Source: an uncultured Pelagibacteraceae bacterium (GTDB lineage Bacteria > Pseudomonadota > Alphaproteobacteria > Pelagibacterales > Pelagibacteraceae). Taken from it: a stretch of DNA of 64,000 nucleotides. Below are positions 56,534-64,000 of the stretch, in pieces. Position numbers and translations under genes: made by a program. Position 1 is the first letter of the stretch; every line of letters begins with the position of its first letter. The notes under the pieces were generated by a model, which saw only the letters and a list, made by a program, of their open reading frames with translations, made no database searches and was not told the origin of the DNA. The stretch lies in assembly GCA_902530635.1 (NCBI GenBank), contig CACABC010000001.1, positions 130,582-194,581 on the forward strand, read 5' to 3'.

Positions 56534-56998
56534 ATGTTTTTGTCAAGTTACGAGAACAGATTAGACAAAAAGGGAAGGGTGTCTGTGCCATCTAGTTTTA
56601 GAGCATATTTAAATTCGATGGGATATAACGGATTTATTACCTATCCCTCTTTTAATCATAATGCTCTTGACGGTTGTGCTCAAGAGAGAATAGAAAAATT
56701 GTCGGAAAGTATAGATTCACTTGGACCATTTGAAGATAAAAGAGATTTTTTTGCGACCTCAGTTCTTTCTGAAAGTATAAGTTTGAATTTTGATAGTGAG
56801 GGAAGAGTGTCTATCCCGGAAAAATTATTAAAACATGCAAAGATTAAATCCAATATAGTTTTTGTTGGTTTAGGTAAGGTTTTTCAAATGTGGGATCCAA
56901 AACTATTTGAAAACTTTAAAACTGTTGCGAGAAAGAAATCTTATATCAACAGATCAGCTTTAAAATGGGAAAATAAATTTAAAAAGGAGGGGGTATGA
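56534..56998 (+). CDS. mraZ: Transcriptional regulator MraZ
   Basis: DNA-binding regulator (two SpoVT/AbrB-type modules) at the head of the division and cell wall cluster. Both modules are seen: ENRLDKKGRVSVPSSFRAYL and LNFDSEGRVSIPEKLLKHA, the latter a repeat of the first. FVGLGKVFQMWDPKLFENF is also typical. At 154 residues it is normal length. A three-repeat MraZ box lies directly upstream. Its stop overlaps the ftsZ start (ATGA), so ftsZ is coupled to it. Confidence 0.95.
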   Translation: MFLSSYENRLDKKGRVSVPSSFRAYLNSMGYNGFITYPSFNHNALDGCAQERIEKLSESIDSLGPFEDKRDFFATSVLSESISLNFDSEGRVSIPEKLLKHAKIKSNIVFVGLGKVFQMWDPKLFENFKTVARKKSYINRSALKWENKFKKEGV

Positions 56999-58488
56999 CA
57001 ATTAATATTGGTGGTGGAGAATTAAAAGAATTAAAGCCTAGAATTTTAGTAATGGGAGTAGGTGGAGCAGGAGGAAATGCAATTAATGCAATGATTGAAG
57101 ATGGTATGCGAGGAGTAGAATTCGTAGCCGTTAATACAGATGCTCAGGACTTAAAAGCAAACAAAGCTGATGCAAAAATCCAAATAGGAATGAATTTGAC
57201 GAAGGGATTAGGCGCAGGAGCAAAACATGATATTGGGCAAGCTGCTGCAGACGAGTCTTTAAATGAAATAGTTACTTACTTACAAGGTGCAAATATGGTT
57301 TTTATAACTGCTGGTATGGGTGGTGGTACAGGAACAGGAGCATCACACATTATAGCTAGAGCTGCTAAAGAATTAAATATTCTTACAGTTGGTGTAATCA
57401 CATTGCCATTTTCTTATGAGGGCCCTAAAAGAATGAGAAGAGCTATGGAAGGCTGGGGTCATTTGAGAAGGCATCTGGACGCATCAATAGTTGTACCAAA
57501 TCAAAATCTTTTTAAAATAGCCAATGAGTCTACAACGTTCGAAAAATCATTTTCATTATCAAACGATGTTTTAAAACATGGTGTTCGAAGTGTAACCGAT
57601 CTAATGGTAAGACCGGGATTAATTAATCTAGACTTTGCTGATGTAGAAACTGTAATGAGCTCTATGGGTAAAGCCATGATGGGGACTGGTGAAGCCGAAG
57701 GTGAAAACAGGGCTTTAGCAGCGACAGAATTAGCTTTAAACAATCCTCTAATTGATGATTATTCATTAAAAGGTGCAAGAGGGTTGCTTGTTAATATTAC
57801 TGGAGGAGAAGATATTAAACTTTTCGAAGTTGACCAAGCAGTTAACAAGATAAGGTCAGAAGTTGATCCAGAAGCTGAACTCATCTTCGGTGCAATAAAA
57901 GATGAAAACTTAAATGGAAAAATGAGAGTATCTATTGTTGCTACAGCATTAGACGGAGAGTCCCCTGAGTCAAAATCAGTTGTAAATATGGTTCATAGAA
58001 TTCACAATAGAAATTCAGGTTACTCTGAAAGTCATTTATCAAATACCAATAATATTCCTCAATCACCAAGTGTTGACTCTATTCAGGGAGCAACGGCATT
58101 AAAGTTGGATAATGAGTTTCAGACAAGTCCTGAAATACAAACTAATCAAAATATTTTAACTACAACCGAGCAAGAATTAAAAAATGAAACAAATATAGAT
58201 CCAGGAATATCTTTAGAAAACGCAGCTTATTTTGAAAACAATCTTAACAATGATCAAACACACAATGATGAAGCTGCCGAAGAAGTAGTCATTGACGAAA
58301 TTTCTGTCTTTGAAGAAAAGCCAAATAGTATTCCAGAGGCAAATTCCCCTCAGGACAATGATGTCCCCCAATTATTTTCTGATGAAGTAAATTCTTTAAC
58401 TTCATCAGAAGATAATATTGATGAAAATATCAAAAACGAAGAAGAAGAATTCGAAATACCTGCGTTTTTGCGAAAACAGAAATTTTAA
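56995..58488 (+). CDS. ftsZ: Cell division protein FtsZ, placed between mraZ and rsmH
   Basis: Tubulin-like GTPase that forms the division ring. Seen: VMGVGGAGGNAINAMI, the tubulin signature GMGGGTGTG at residues 107-115, PNQNLF, the T7 loop NLDFADV at 211-217, then a long Asn/Asp/Glu-rich linker (about 335-480) and a C-terminal conserved peptide EIPAFLRKQ for partner binding. The stretch around 138-165 (TLPFSYEGPKRMRRAMEGWGHLRRHLDAS) differs from common FtsZ. At 497 residues it is long because of the linker. A strong SD (AAGGAGG) precedes the start. Normally ftsZ is near the far end of this cluster. Confidence 0.95.
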   Translation: MTINIGGGELKELKPRILVMGVGGAGGNAINAMIEDGMRGVEFVAVNTDAQDLKANKADAKIQIGMNLTKGLGAGAKHDIGQAAADESLNEIVTYLQGANMVFITAGMGGGTGTGASHIIARAAKELNILTVGVITLPFSYEGPKRMRRAMEGWGHLRRHLDASIVVPNQNLFKIANESTTFEKSFSLSNDVLKHGVRSVTDLMVRPGLINLDFADVETVMSSMGKAMMGTGEAEGENRALAATELALNNPLIDDYSLKGARGLLVNITGGEDIKLFEVDQAVNKIRSEVDPEAELIFGAIKDENLNGKMRVSIVATALDGESPESKSVVNMVHRIHNRNSGYSESHLSNTNNIPQSPSVDSIQGATALKLDNEFQTSPEIQTNQNILTTTEQELKNETNIDPGISLENAAYFENNLNNDQTHNDEAAEEVVIDEISVFEEKPNSIPEANSPQDNDVPQLFSDEVNSLTSSEDNIDENIKNEEEEFEIPAFLRKQKF

Positions 58489-58499
58489 AAACTAGGAAG

Positions 58500-59513
58500 A
58501 TGAAAGATTTTTCATCTCTAGAAAATTTGCCTCACTATCCTGTAATGCTAGATCAGGTAATCAAAATTTGCAAACCTGAAAATGGAGGAGATTTCATTGA
58601 TTGTACATTTGGTGCAGGCGGATACACCAAAGCACTTTTATCATTTCCTAAAACTAAAGTTCTTGCACTAGATAGAGACATTAGCGCTGAAAAATATTCA
58701 AAAAAATTAAAAAATTTATATAAAGAACGCTTTTCATTTAATATTAGTAAATTTAGCCAATTAAATAAATTTATAGAAAATGAAAAGAAATTTGATTTTA
58801 TAATATTTGATCTAGGAATTTCCTCCATGCAGATTTTTAATTTAGAGAGAGGTTTTTCTTTTAACTCAAAAAATAAGATTGATATGCGTATGGGTTTAAA
58901 TAAAATTTCTGCTCAAGAAGTCTTAAATAATTTTAGCTTAAAAACATTGAATGATATTATTAAATATTTGGGTGAAGAAAAAGAAAGTTATCATATTTCA
59001 AAAAACATAATTAGAGAGAGAAAAATAAAAAAAATCTCATCAACACCTGACCTTGTAAGAATTATAAATAAAAGTAAAAAAAAAAAATTTAAAAAAAAAA
59101 TTAATATTTCAACCCAGACGTTTCAAGCAATCAGAATTTTTGTTAACAAGGAGTTTACTGAATTAATACATGGCTTAATAACAGCAACCCAAGCAATTAA
59201 AGCCGGTGGAAAAATTATTGTAATTTCTTTTCATTCTATTGAAGACAAGATAGTAAAATTTTTCTTTAGCAATTATTCAGAAAATAAGTCTCGTTCTTCA
59301 AGATATTATCCTGATTTTAACGACGTAAAACCTTTATTTGAGAATTACAAAAATAAAATAATAAGGCCCAATGAAAAAGAAATTAAAATAAATAATCAAT
59401 CACGATCTGCTAAACTTCGATTTGCGACAAGAAGTAAAAATAATTTTGTTTATCCAAAAGAATTCATTAAAAAATTTCAGCATTATATTGATTTGGAGAA
59501 AAGAAATGCTTAA
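58500..59513 (+). CDS. rsmH: 16S rRNA m4C1402 methyltransferase
   Basis: RsmH (MraW) methylates C1402 of 16S rRNA. The 337-residue protein has HYPVMLDQVIKIC, the SAM site FIDCTFGAGGYTKALL, LALDRD, FDLGISSMQ, the RGFSF motif followed by DMRM, and IVISFHSIEDKIVKFFF. It lies 11 nt after ftsZ and overlaps ftsL by 8 nt. Confidence 0.96.
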   Translation: MKDFSSLENLPHYPVMLDQVIKICKPENGGDFIDCTFGAGGYTKALLSFPKTKVLALDRDISAEKYSKKLKNLYKERFSFNISKFSQLNKFIENEKKFDFIIFDLGISSMQIFNLERGFSFNSKNKIDMRMGLNKISAQEVLNNFSLKTLNDIIKYLGEEKESYHISKNIIRERKIKKISSTPDLVRIINKSKKKKFKKKINISTQTFQAIRIFVNKEFTELIHGLITATQAIKAGGKIIVISFHSIEDKIVKFFFSNYSENKSRSSRYYPDFNDVKPLFENYKNKIIRPNEKEIKINNQSRSAKLRFATRSKNNFVYPKEFIKKFQHYIDLEKRNA

Positions 59514-59841
59514 TAAATCTTTACTAGTTTCTTTCAGTATTTTTCTTGTTCTGATGATTTTCACGTCATCAATTAAACATAAAACAAGAAGTTTGGAAAA
59601 AAATATCAACGAAATTAATAAAGAAGTTGTAATTTTAAAAAAACAATTAAAAGACGAGGAAACTGACTTTATTTACCTCTCTAGCCCAGCTCAACTCAAA
59701 AAATATTCAGAAATCCTTGGTACAAAGAATTACTATCCATACGATCAGTCAAGAATTTTTGAGTCAACAGATGCATTTTTGATTCAATCTTCAAAAGAAA
59801 CTAGGTTAATAAAAAGGGCTTTAAATGAAAAAAGAGAGTAA
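59506..59841 (+). CDS. ftsL: FtsL-like cell division protein
   Basis: Small bitopic division protein, recognised by position and topology. From the ATG at 59506 it has 111 residues: a membrane segment (SLLVSFSIFLVLMIFTSS) followed by a coiled-coil helix (SLEKNINEINKEVVILKKQLKDEETD) and a short tail with YLSSPAQLKKYSEILG, resembling alphaproteobacterial FtsL. The ORF track starts at 59422 inside rsmH; the later ATG has a GGAG ribosome site and overlaps the rsmH stop by 8 nt. ftsI begins 17 nt before its end. Confidence 0.82.
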   Translation: MLNKSLLVSFSIFLVLMIFTSSIKHKTRSLEKNINEINKEVVILKKQLKDEETDFIYLSSPAQLKKYSEILGTKNYYPYDQSRIFESTDAFLIQSSKETRLIKRALNEKRE

Positions 59842-61558
59842 CAAAAAAAAAAATCAGAAAAGTTTTTATTTTCAAGAATATGATCACCATAATATTAATA
59901 AAATTGAAAACAATAAACTGATAATTGACCTAGACAGAGTTTATTTGCTATTTTTTGTTTTTTTTTGCTTGATATTCATTTTCGCTACTAAAATTTTTTT
60001 CATTTCTCTTAAAAATCTAGATTCAAAGAATTATCTTAAAAACTACCAAATCTTTAAAACTAATAGAAACGATATTATAGATAGAAACGGATCTCCTATA
60101 GCTAGAAATATCCAAGTTTACCATGCAGCAATAAAACCAAATATAATTAAAGATAAAAAAAAATTTTTAATTAAAATAAAAATACTTTATCCAGAATTAG
60201 ATTATCCAAAGATTGAAGATATGTTAAAAAAAAATAAATATTTTTATTTAAAAAAAAATATTTCTGAAGAAGACAGAAACAAACTTTGGTCTTTAGGTGA
60301 AAAAGGTTTATTATTTGAGACCACACAGACAAGAGTATATCCGCATAAGAATTTGTTCAGTCACGTTATAGGTCAAATAAATGAAAATAATACAGGTATT
60401 TCTGGTTTAGAAAAATCTTACGACAAAGAATTAAAATCTGATAATGGACCACTGAAGATGACTATGGACACTAATATCCAATATTTAGTCAGAGAAGAAT
60501 TAATAAAATTTGAAAAAGTTTTTAATAACGTTGGTAGTGCCTCAATTTTAATGGAAATAGACACCGGTGATATACTTTCAATGGTGTCTTTGCCTGATTT
60601 TGATCTTAATAAACGAGAAACTATTGATGACACTAATTATATAAATAGAGCGACCAAAGGTGTATATGAACTTGGATCTGTTTTTAAAACATTTACTTTG
60701 GCTGGAGCATTAAATGAAGGAATTGTAGAAACCAATACTGAATTTAAAAACCTTCCAAAAAAAATAACTTGTGCAGGTAGATCGATCGGAGAGTATGATG
60801 ATAAAATTTCGCCTAATCTTACTGCTGAACAAATTTTAATAAGATCAGGAAATATAGGTTCGGTTAGAATTGCACAAAAAATCGGTATTGAAAGGATGAG
60901 AGAGTTTTTACAAAATATTGGCATATTAAATAAAATAGAATTTGATATAGAAGAAATAGGCGAACCTTTACCATTCAGGTGGGGAAAATGTAAATTAGCT
61001 ACAGCATCTTTTGGTCACGGGATCACAACAACCCTAATCCAGTTAGCAAAAGGTTACTCAATAATATCAAATGGTGGTTTTAATGTAGAACCCACAATAA
61101 TTAAAAAAGAAAATACGGGGGAGAATAAAACTAGAATTTTAAAAAAAGAAGTATCAGAAAAAATAAATCCAATTTTAAGAAAAATTGTTTCCACAAAAGA
61201 GGGTACCGCTAATTTTGCGAATATAGATGGTTATGATGTTGGAGGCAAAACAGGTACTGCTCAAAAATCATCTAACGGTACTTATTCAAATAGTAAAATT
61301 AATACTTTTGTTGCTATTTTCCCTATTTCAAAACCTAAATATATTTTAATAGTACTTTTAGACGAACCAAAACCAAGCAAAGATTATATTTATGAATATA
61401 GAGACGGGAGCGGATGGAAATATAAAGGAACTCCTTATAATACAGCTGGATGGACATCAGTAGAAATTGCGGGCAAAATTATAGAAAAAATTGGACCTAT
61501 TTTAGCCATAAATAAAATTGATTTTTACGACAAACATGTTGTTAAAAAATCTAATTAG
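59825..61558 (+). CDS. ftsI: Division-specific transpeptidase FtsI (PBP3)
   Basis: Septal peptidoglycan transpeptidase. One N-terminal membrane segment (VYLLFFVFFCLIFIFATKIFFI), the pedestal domain with RNDIIDRNGSPIARN, and the penicillin-binding catalytic motifs: SxxK as SVFK in ELGSVFKTF, SxN as SGN in IRSGNIGSV, and KTG as GGKTGTAQ. At 577 residues it is normal. It overlaps ftsL by 17 nt and murE by 23 nt. Confidence 0.96.
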   Translation: MKKESNKKKNQKSFYFQEYDHHNINKIENNKLIIDLDRVYLLFFVFFCLIFIFATKIFFISLKNLDSKNYLKNYQIFKTNRNDIIDRNGSPIARNIQVYHAAIKPNIIKDKKKFLIKIKILYPELDYPKIEDMLKKNKYFYLKKNISEEDRNKLWSLGEKGLLFETTQTRVYPHKNLFSHVIGQINENNTGISGLEKSYDKELKSDNGPLKMTMDTNIQYLVREELIKFEKVFNNVGSASILMEIDTGDILSMVSLPDFDLNKRETIDDTNYINRATKGVYELGSVFKTFTLAGALNEGIVETNTEFKNLPKKITCAGRSIGEYDDKISPNLTAEQILIRSGNIGSVRIAQKIGIERMREFLQNIGILNKIEFDIEEIGEPLPFRWGKCKLATASFGHGITTTLIQLAKGYSIISNGGFNVEPTIIKKENTGENKTRILKKEVSEKINPILRKIVSTKEGTANFANIDGYDVGGKTGTAQKSSNGTYSNSKINTFVAIFPISKPKYILIVLLDEPKPSKDYIYEYRDGSGWKYKGTPYNTAGWTSVEIAGKIIEKIGPILAINKIDFYDKHVVKKSN

Positions 61559-63119
61559 AAATCTTAAACCTGAAGTTGGTGCAATCAAAATTAAAAATAT
61601 TAGTTTTGATAGTAGGAATATTAAAAAAGGAGATCTATTTATTTCTATAAAAGGATATAAATATGATGGTCACGACTATATTGATAAGGCGATTTTAAAA
61701 GGTGCAAAAGTAATACTTTATTCAAAAAAAATAAAAAAAAATAAAAAAATTAAGTTTTTGAAGTTTAAAGATACAAAAGTAATTCTAGCAAGGTTAAGTA
61801 CAAATTATTACAAAAATAAACCAAAAAATATAATTGCTGTAACAGGTACTAATGGAAAAACTTCAGTTTCAGATTTCTTTTATCAAATTTTTAGTTTACA
61901 AAATATAAAATCAGGCTTTATAGGAACATTAGGTTTTAGAAAAGATAATTCACTTAAGGAAAGAAATCTAACAACATTAGATTCATTAACATTAAATAAA
62001 GATCTAAATGATATGAAAAAAAGTGGTATTGATAATGTTATTATTGAAGCCTCAAGCCATGGATTAAAACAAAAAAGGTTAGACTTCCTAAAAATTAAAG
62101 CGGGAATTTTTACAAATCTAAGTCACGATCATTTGGATTATCATAAAAATATGAAAAATTATTTAAATTCTAAACTTTTGCTCTTTAAACATATTCTAAA
62201 AAAAAAAAGTACAGTAATTACTGATACTGATATTCAGCAGTATAAAAGAATTAAAAAAATTCAAAAAAAAAGAAAATTGAAAATTTTAACTATAGGATCA
62301 AAAAGTAATAAATTTAGAATTTTGAATCATAAAATTTACAAGAACTTTCAATGCTTAGAAATAAAATATAATAATAAAATATATAGTTTGAAAGTTAATT
62401 TATTTGGATCAATACAAATTAAAAATTTATTAATGGCAATTTTGGCAGCTAATGTATGTGGTTTAAAAATTAAAAGTATTTTCAATAATATTCATAAAAT
62501 CAGAAGTGTTGATGGTAGATTACAATTAATACGAACTTTGACGAATAAATCAAAAATATTTGTAGATTATGCACATACTCCAGATGCTTTAGAAAATGCA
62601 ATACTCTCTTTAAGAGAACACTTTAAAAAAAAAATTACTGTTATTTTTGGATGTGGTGGAGAAAGAGACAAAAGCAAGCGTAGTTTAATGGGTAAAGTAG
62701 CAAAAAAATATTGCGACAAAGTTTTTATCACCGATGATAATCCAAGAAATGAAAACCCTAAAAAAATTAGAAAAGATATTATGAAAGTATTAAAAAGTTC
62801 GATGGTTAATGAGATAGGCAATAGAAAAAAAGCAATTTATTACGCTTTAAAAAATTCAGATCCTCACGAAGTAATTTTAATTGCCGGAAAAGGTCATGAG
62901 ACTTATCAAGATATTGGTGAAAGAAAAATTTTACTCAGCGATAAAAATATAATAAAAAGTTTTAATAATAAAAATATTATTAATAATACAAAACTTAATA
63001 ATCTCAGATACAATGACAATATAATAAAAAAAATTTTTAAAAGTAAAAAAAACCATCCTTTTGATGGTGTATCTATCAATTCTAAAACAACAAAAAAAAT
63101 AATTTATTTATTGCAATAA
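61536..63119 (+). CDS. murE: UDP-MurNAc-tripeptide synthetase MurE, reading into the MurF N-terminus
   Basis: Adds meso-diaminopimelate to the peptidoglycan precursor. Seen: DSRNIKKGDLF, the ATP loop VTGTNGKTSVSDFF, and DDNPRNENP, where DNPR marks DAP specificity. The MurE domain ends near GHETYQDIGERKILLSDKNIIKSF (about residue 476), but there is no stop. About 50 more residues follow that resemble a MurF N-terminus (HPFDGVSINSKTTKK), then the frame ends at TAA 63117-63119 soon after an A8 run. I start at the ATG at 61536 (MLLKNL); the ORF track uses an upstream TTG. Confidence 0.93.
   Translation: MLLKNLIRNLKPEVGAIKIKNISFDSRNIKKGDLFISIKGYKYDGHDYIDKAILKGAKVILYSKKIKKNKKIKFLKFKDTKVILARLSTNYYKNKPKNIIAVTGTNGKTSVSDFFYQIFSLQNIKSGFIGTLGFRKDNSLKERNLTTLDSLTLNKDLNDMKKSGIDNVIIEASSHGLKQKRLDFLKIKAGIFTNLSHDHLDYHKNMKNYLNSKLLLFKHILKKKSTVITDTDIQQYKRIKKIQKKRKLKILTIGSKSNKFRILNHKIYKNFQCLEIKYNNKIYSLKVNLFGSIQIKNLLMAILAANVCGLKIKSIFNNIHKIRSVDGRLQLIRTLTNKSKIFVDYAHTPDALENAILSLREHFKKKITVIFGCGGERDKSKRSLMGKVAKKYCDKVFITDDNPRNENPKKIRKDIMKVLKSSMVNEIGNRKKAIYYALKNSDPHEVILIAGKGHETYQDIGERKILLSDKNIIKSFNNKNIINNTKLNNLRYNDNIIKKIFKSKKNHPFDGVSINSKTTKKIIYLLQ
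63092..63098 (+). other. A-AAA-AAA heptamer at the MurE-MurF frame break
   Basis: Eight adenines run from 63092 to 63099. In the murE frame they read ACA-AAA-AAA-ATA, so A-AAA-AAA is in the correct phase for a -1 slip; after the slip the reading is KKNNLFIAIKG, the expected MurF continuation. A 14-nt palindrome TTTATTGCAATAAA begins 8 nt downstream but would form only a weak AT stem. A sequencing indel or polymerase slippage would also restore the frame. Confidence 0.45.
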
Positions 63120-64000
63120 AAGGAAAAAAAAATGATGGACACAACTTTATAAAAGAAGCTTTAAAAAAAGGAGCAAATTACTGTGTCATATCCAAGTCAG
63201 CTAAAAAAAATTCACGAACTATTCAAGTTAACAATACTATGAGTTTTTTAAATAAATTAGCTAAAAATAAAAGAACTGACTCAGCGTCCAGTTATATTGC
63301 AGTTACCGGAAGCTCTGGAAAGACAACGGTTAAAACCATGTTGGGAAATTTGTTAAAAATATTTGCAAAAACTTATTTTTCTCCAAAATCATATAATAAT
63401 CATTATGGAGTACCATTAAGCATTACAAACATGAGTCCTGATGATAATTTTGGAGTTTTTGAAGTTGGCATGAATAAACCAAATGAAATTTTTAAGCTTT
63501 CATCAATAATCAAACCAAACATTGGACTAATTACAAATGTATCGGAAGCCCATTTGGAAAATTTCAAGAATATAAAGGGTATAGCTAAAGCAAAAAGTGA
63601 AATTATATATAATGTGCAAAAAGACGGAACAATTATACTAAATAAAGATGATAAGTTTTTTACGTTTTTTAAAAGAATTGCAAAAAAAAATAAAATAAAA
63701 GTTAAATCATTTGGTTACTCAAAAAACTCTGATATAAAATTTCTTAATTTAAAAAGAATCCGAGATCATTTCCTTCTAAGATTATCTGTAGACAATAAAA
63801 AATTTTTATTAAAAATACAAAATAGAAACAAGAACTACATAATGAATATTTTATCCTGTATTGCTGTAATCAGTGAGTTAAATTTACCATTATTTAAAAT
63901 AAAAAATTTTTTTAAAAATCAAGATCTCCTAAAAGGAAGAGGAAAAATAAATAGAGTGACTACATTCAATAAAAAGTTTTTTTTAATAGACGAAAGTTAC
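63098..64000 (+). CDS. murF: UDP-MurNAc-pentapeptide synthetase MurF (partial, 5' part in murE frame)
   Basis: Adds D-Ala-D-Ala to the peptidoglycan precursor. In the -1 frame relative to murE it reads NNLFIAIKGKKNDGHNFIKEALKKGANY, then the ATP loop VTGSSGKTTVKTM, SYNNHYGVPLSI and FEVGMNKPNEI, all MurF hallmarks, and stays open to the window end. The first part of the domain (HPFDGVSINSKTTKK) is encoded in the murE frame at about 62979-63098. No start codon for a stand-alone MurF is seen in the -1 frame between the last stop (63083-63085) and the conserved sequence. The gene runs off the window. Confidence 0.85.

Noticed and set aside
63086-64000. Calling murF a decayed pseudogene
   Set aside because: One indel in a homopolymer is the only lesion; all downstream motifs are intact to the window edge, and murF is essential for a walled cell.

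Overview
The window is a gene-dense, very AT-rich piece (roughly 30% GC by eye) of an alphaproteobacterial chromosome. The gene neighbourhoods are alphaproteobacterial housekeeping blocks: split Fo subunits b and b', a CcrM-type methylase next to rnhB, petABC, lgt-midA-yfiH, prs-rplY-pth-ychF, carAB facing yqeY-dnaG-rpoD, and rnpB-mraZ-rsmH-ftsL-ftsI-murE-murF. Extreme AT content, tiny spacers, overlapping genes and a carotenoid desaturase gene point to a streamlined marine lineage, most likely SAR11 (Pelagibacterales). That placement is an inference; another AT-rich marine alphaproteobacterium is possible. No IS element, prophage, integrase or CRISPR array was seen.

Layout. 1-6.2 kb: partial crtI, then the ATP synthase Fo operon (atpI-atpB-atpE-atpF'-atpF) and a short smc, all on the minus strand. 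6.2-11.9 kb: DsbA-like protein, DciA-like DUF721 protein, mutY, FAD monooxygenase, ccrM, rnhB and a family-4-like uracil-DNA glycosylase, mostly DNA maintenance. 11.9-17.2 kb: TPR protein, ispE, tRNA-Gln, cca, greA, hemF. 17.3-19.8 kb: petABC (cytochrome bc1). 19.8-26.1 kb: translation genes, prs, yfiH-like gene, midA-like gene, lgt, ubiK-like gene. 26.1-28.5 kb: an overlapping MarR, OmpR-type regulator and sensor kinase set. 28.6-40.2 kb: ilvE, pgsA, uvrC, folB, SDR, uvrB, aspartate aminotransferase, trxB, guaC. 40.3-42.1 kb: a small set of poorly characterised genes (ELM1 family, 2OG-Fe(II) oxygenase, Cys-rich mini-protein). 42.1-50.8 kb: carAB and yqeY-dnaG-rpoD. 50.8-53.7 kb: an envelope-like patch (SGNH hydrolase, GT-C-like membrane protein, small membrane protein). 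53.8-56.4 kb: tRNA with CAT anticodon (probably Ile2), mlaC, mlaA, ampD-like amidase, RNase P RNA. 56.4-64 kb: the division and wall cluster mraZ-ftsZ-rsmH-ftsL-ftsI-murE-murF, cut by the window end.

The only stretch over 300 bases without a protein gene is 55995-56533, which holds rnpB and the mraZ control region. Eight of nine convergent junctions overlap or abut within 1 nt, and one divergent pair overlaps at its start codons.

Main points for a second look: (1) murE runs without a stop into the murF N-terminus, and the frame then breaks at an A8 run containing a correctly phased A-AAA-AAA heptamer; (2) the SMC protein seems to lack a hinge; (3) a textbook three-repeat MraZ box overlies the mraZ-ftsZ promoter, with ftsZ moved to second place in the cluster; (4) three GANTC sites sit in the 80 nt before ccrM; (5) DnaG and the uracil-DNA glycosylase have lost most of their metal-ligand cysteines.
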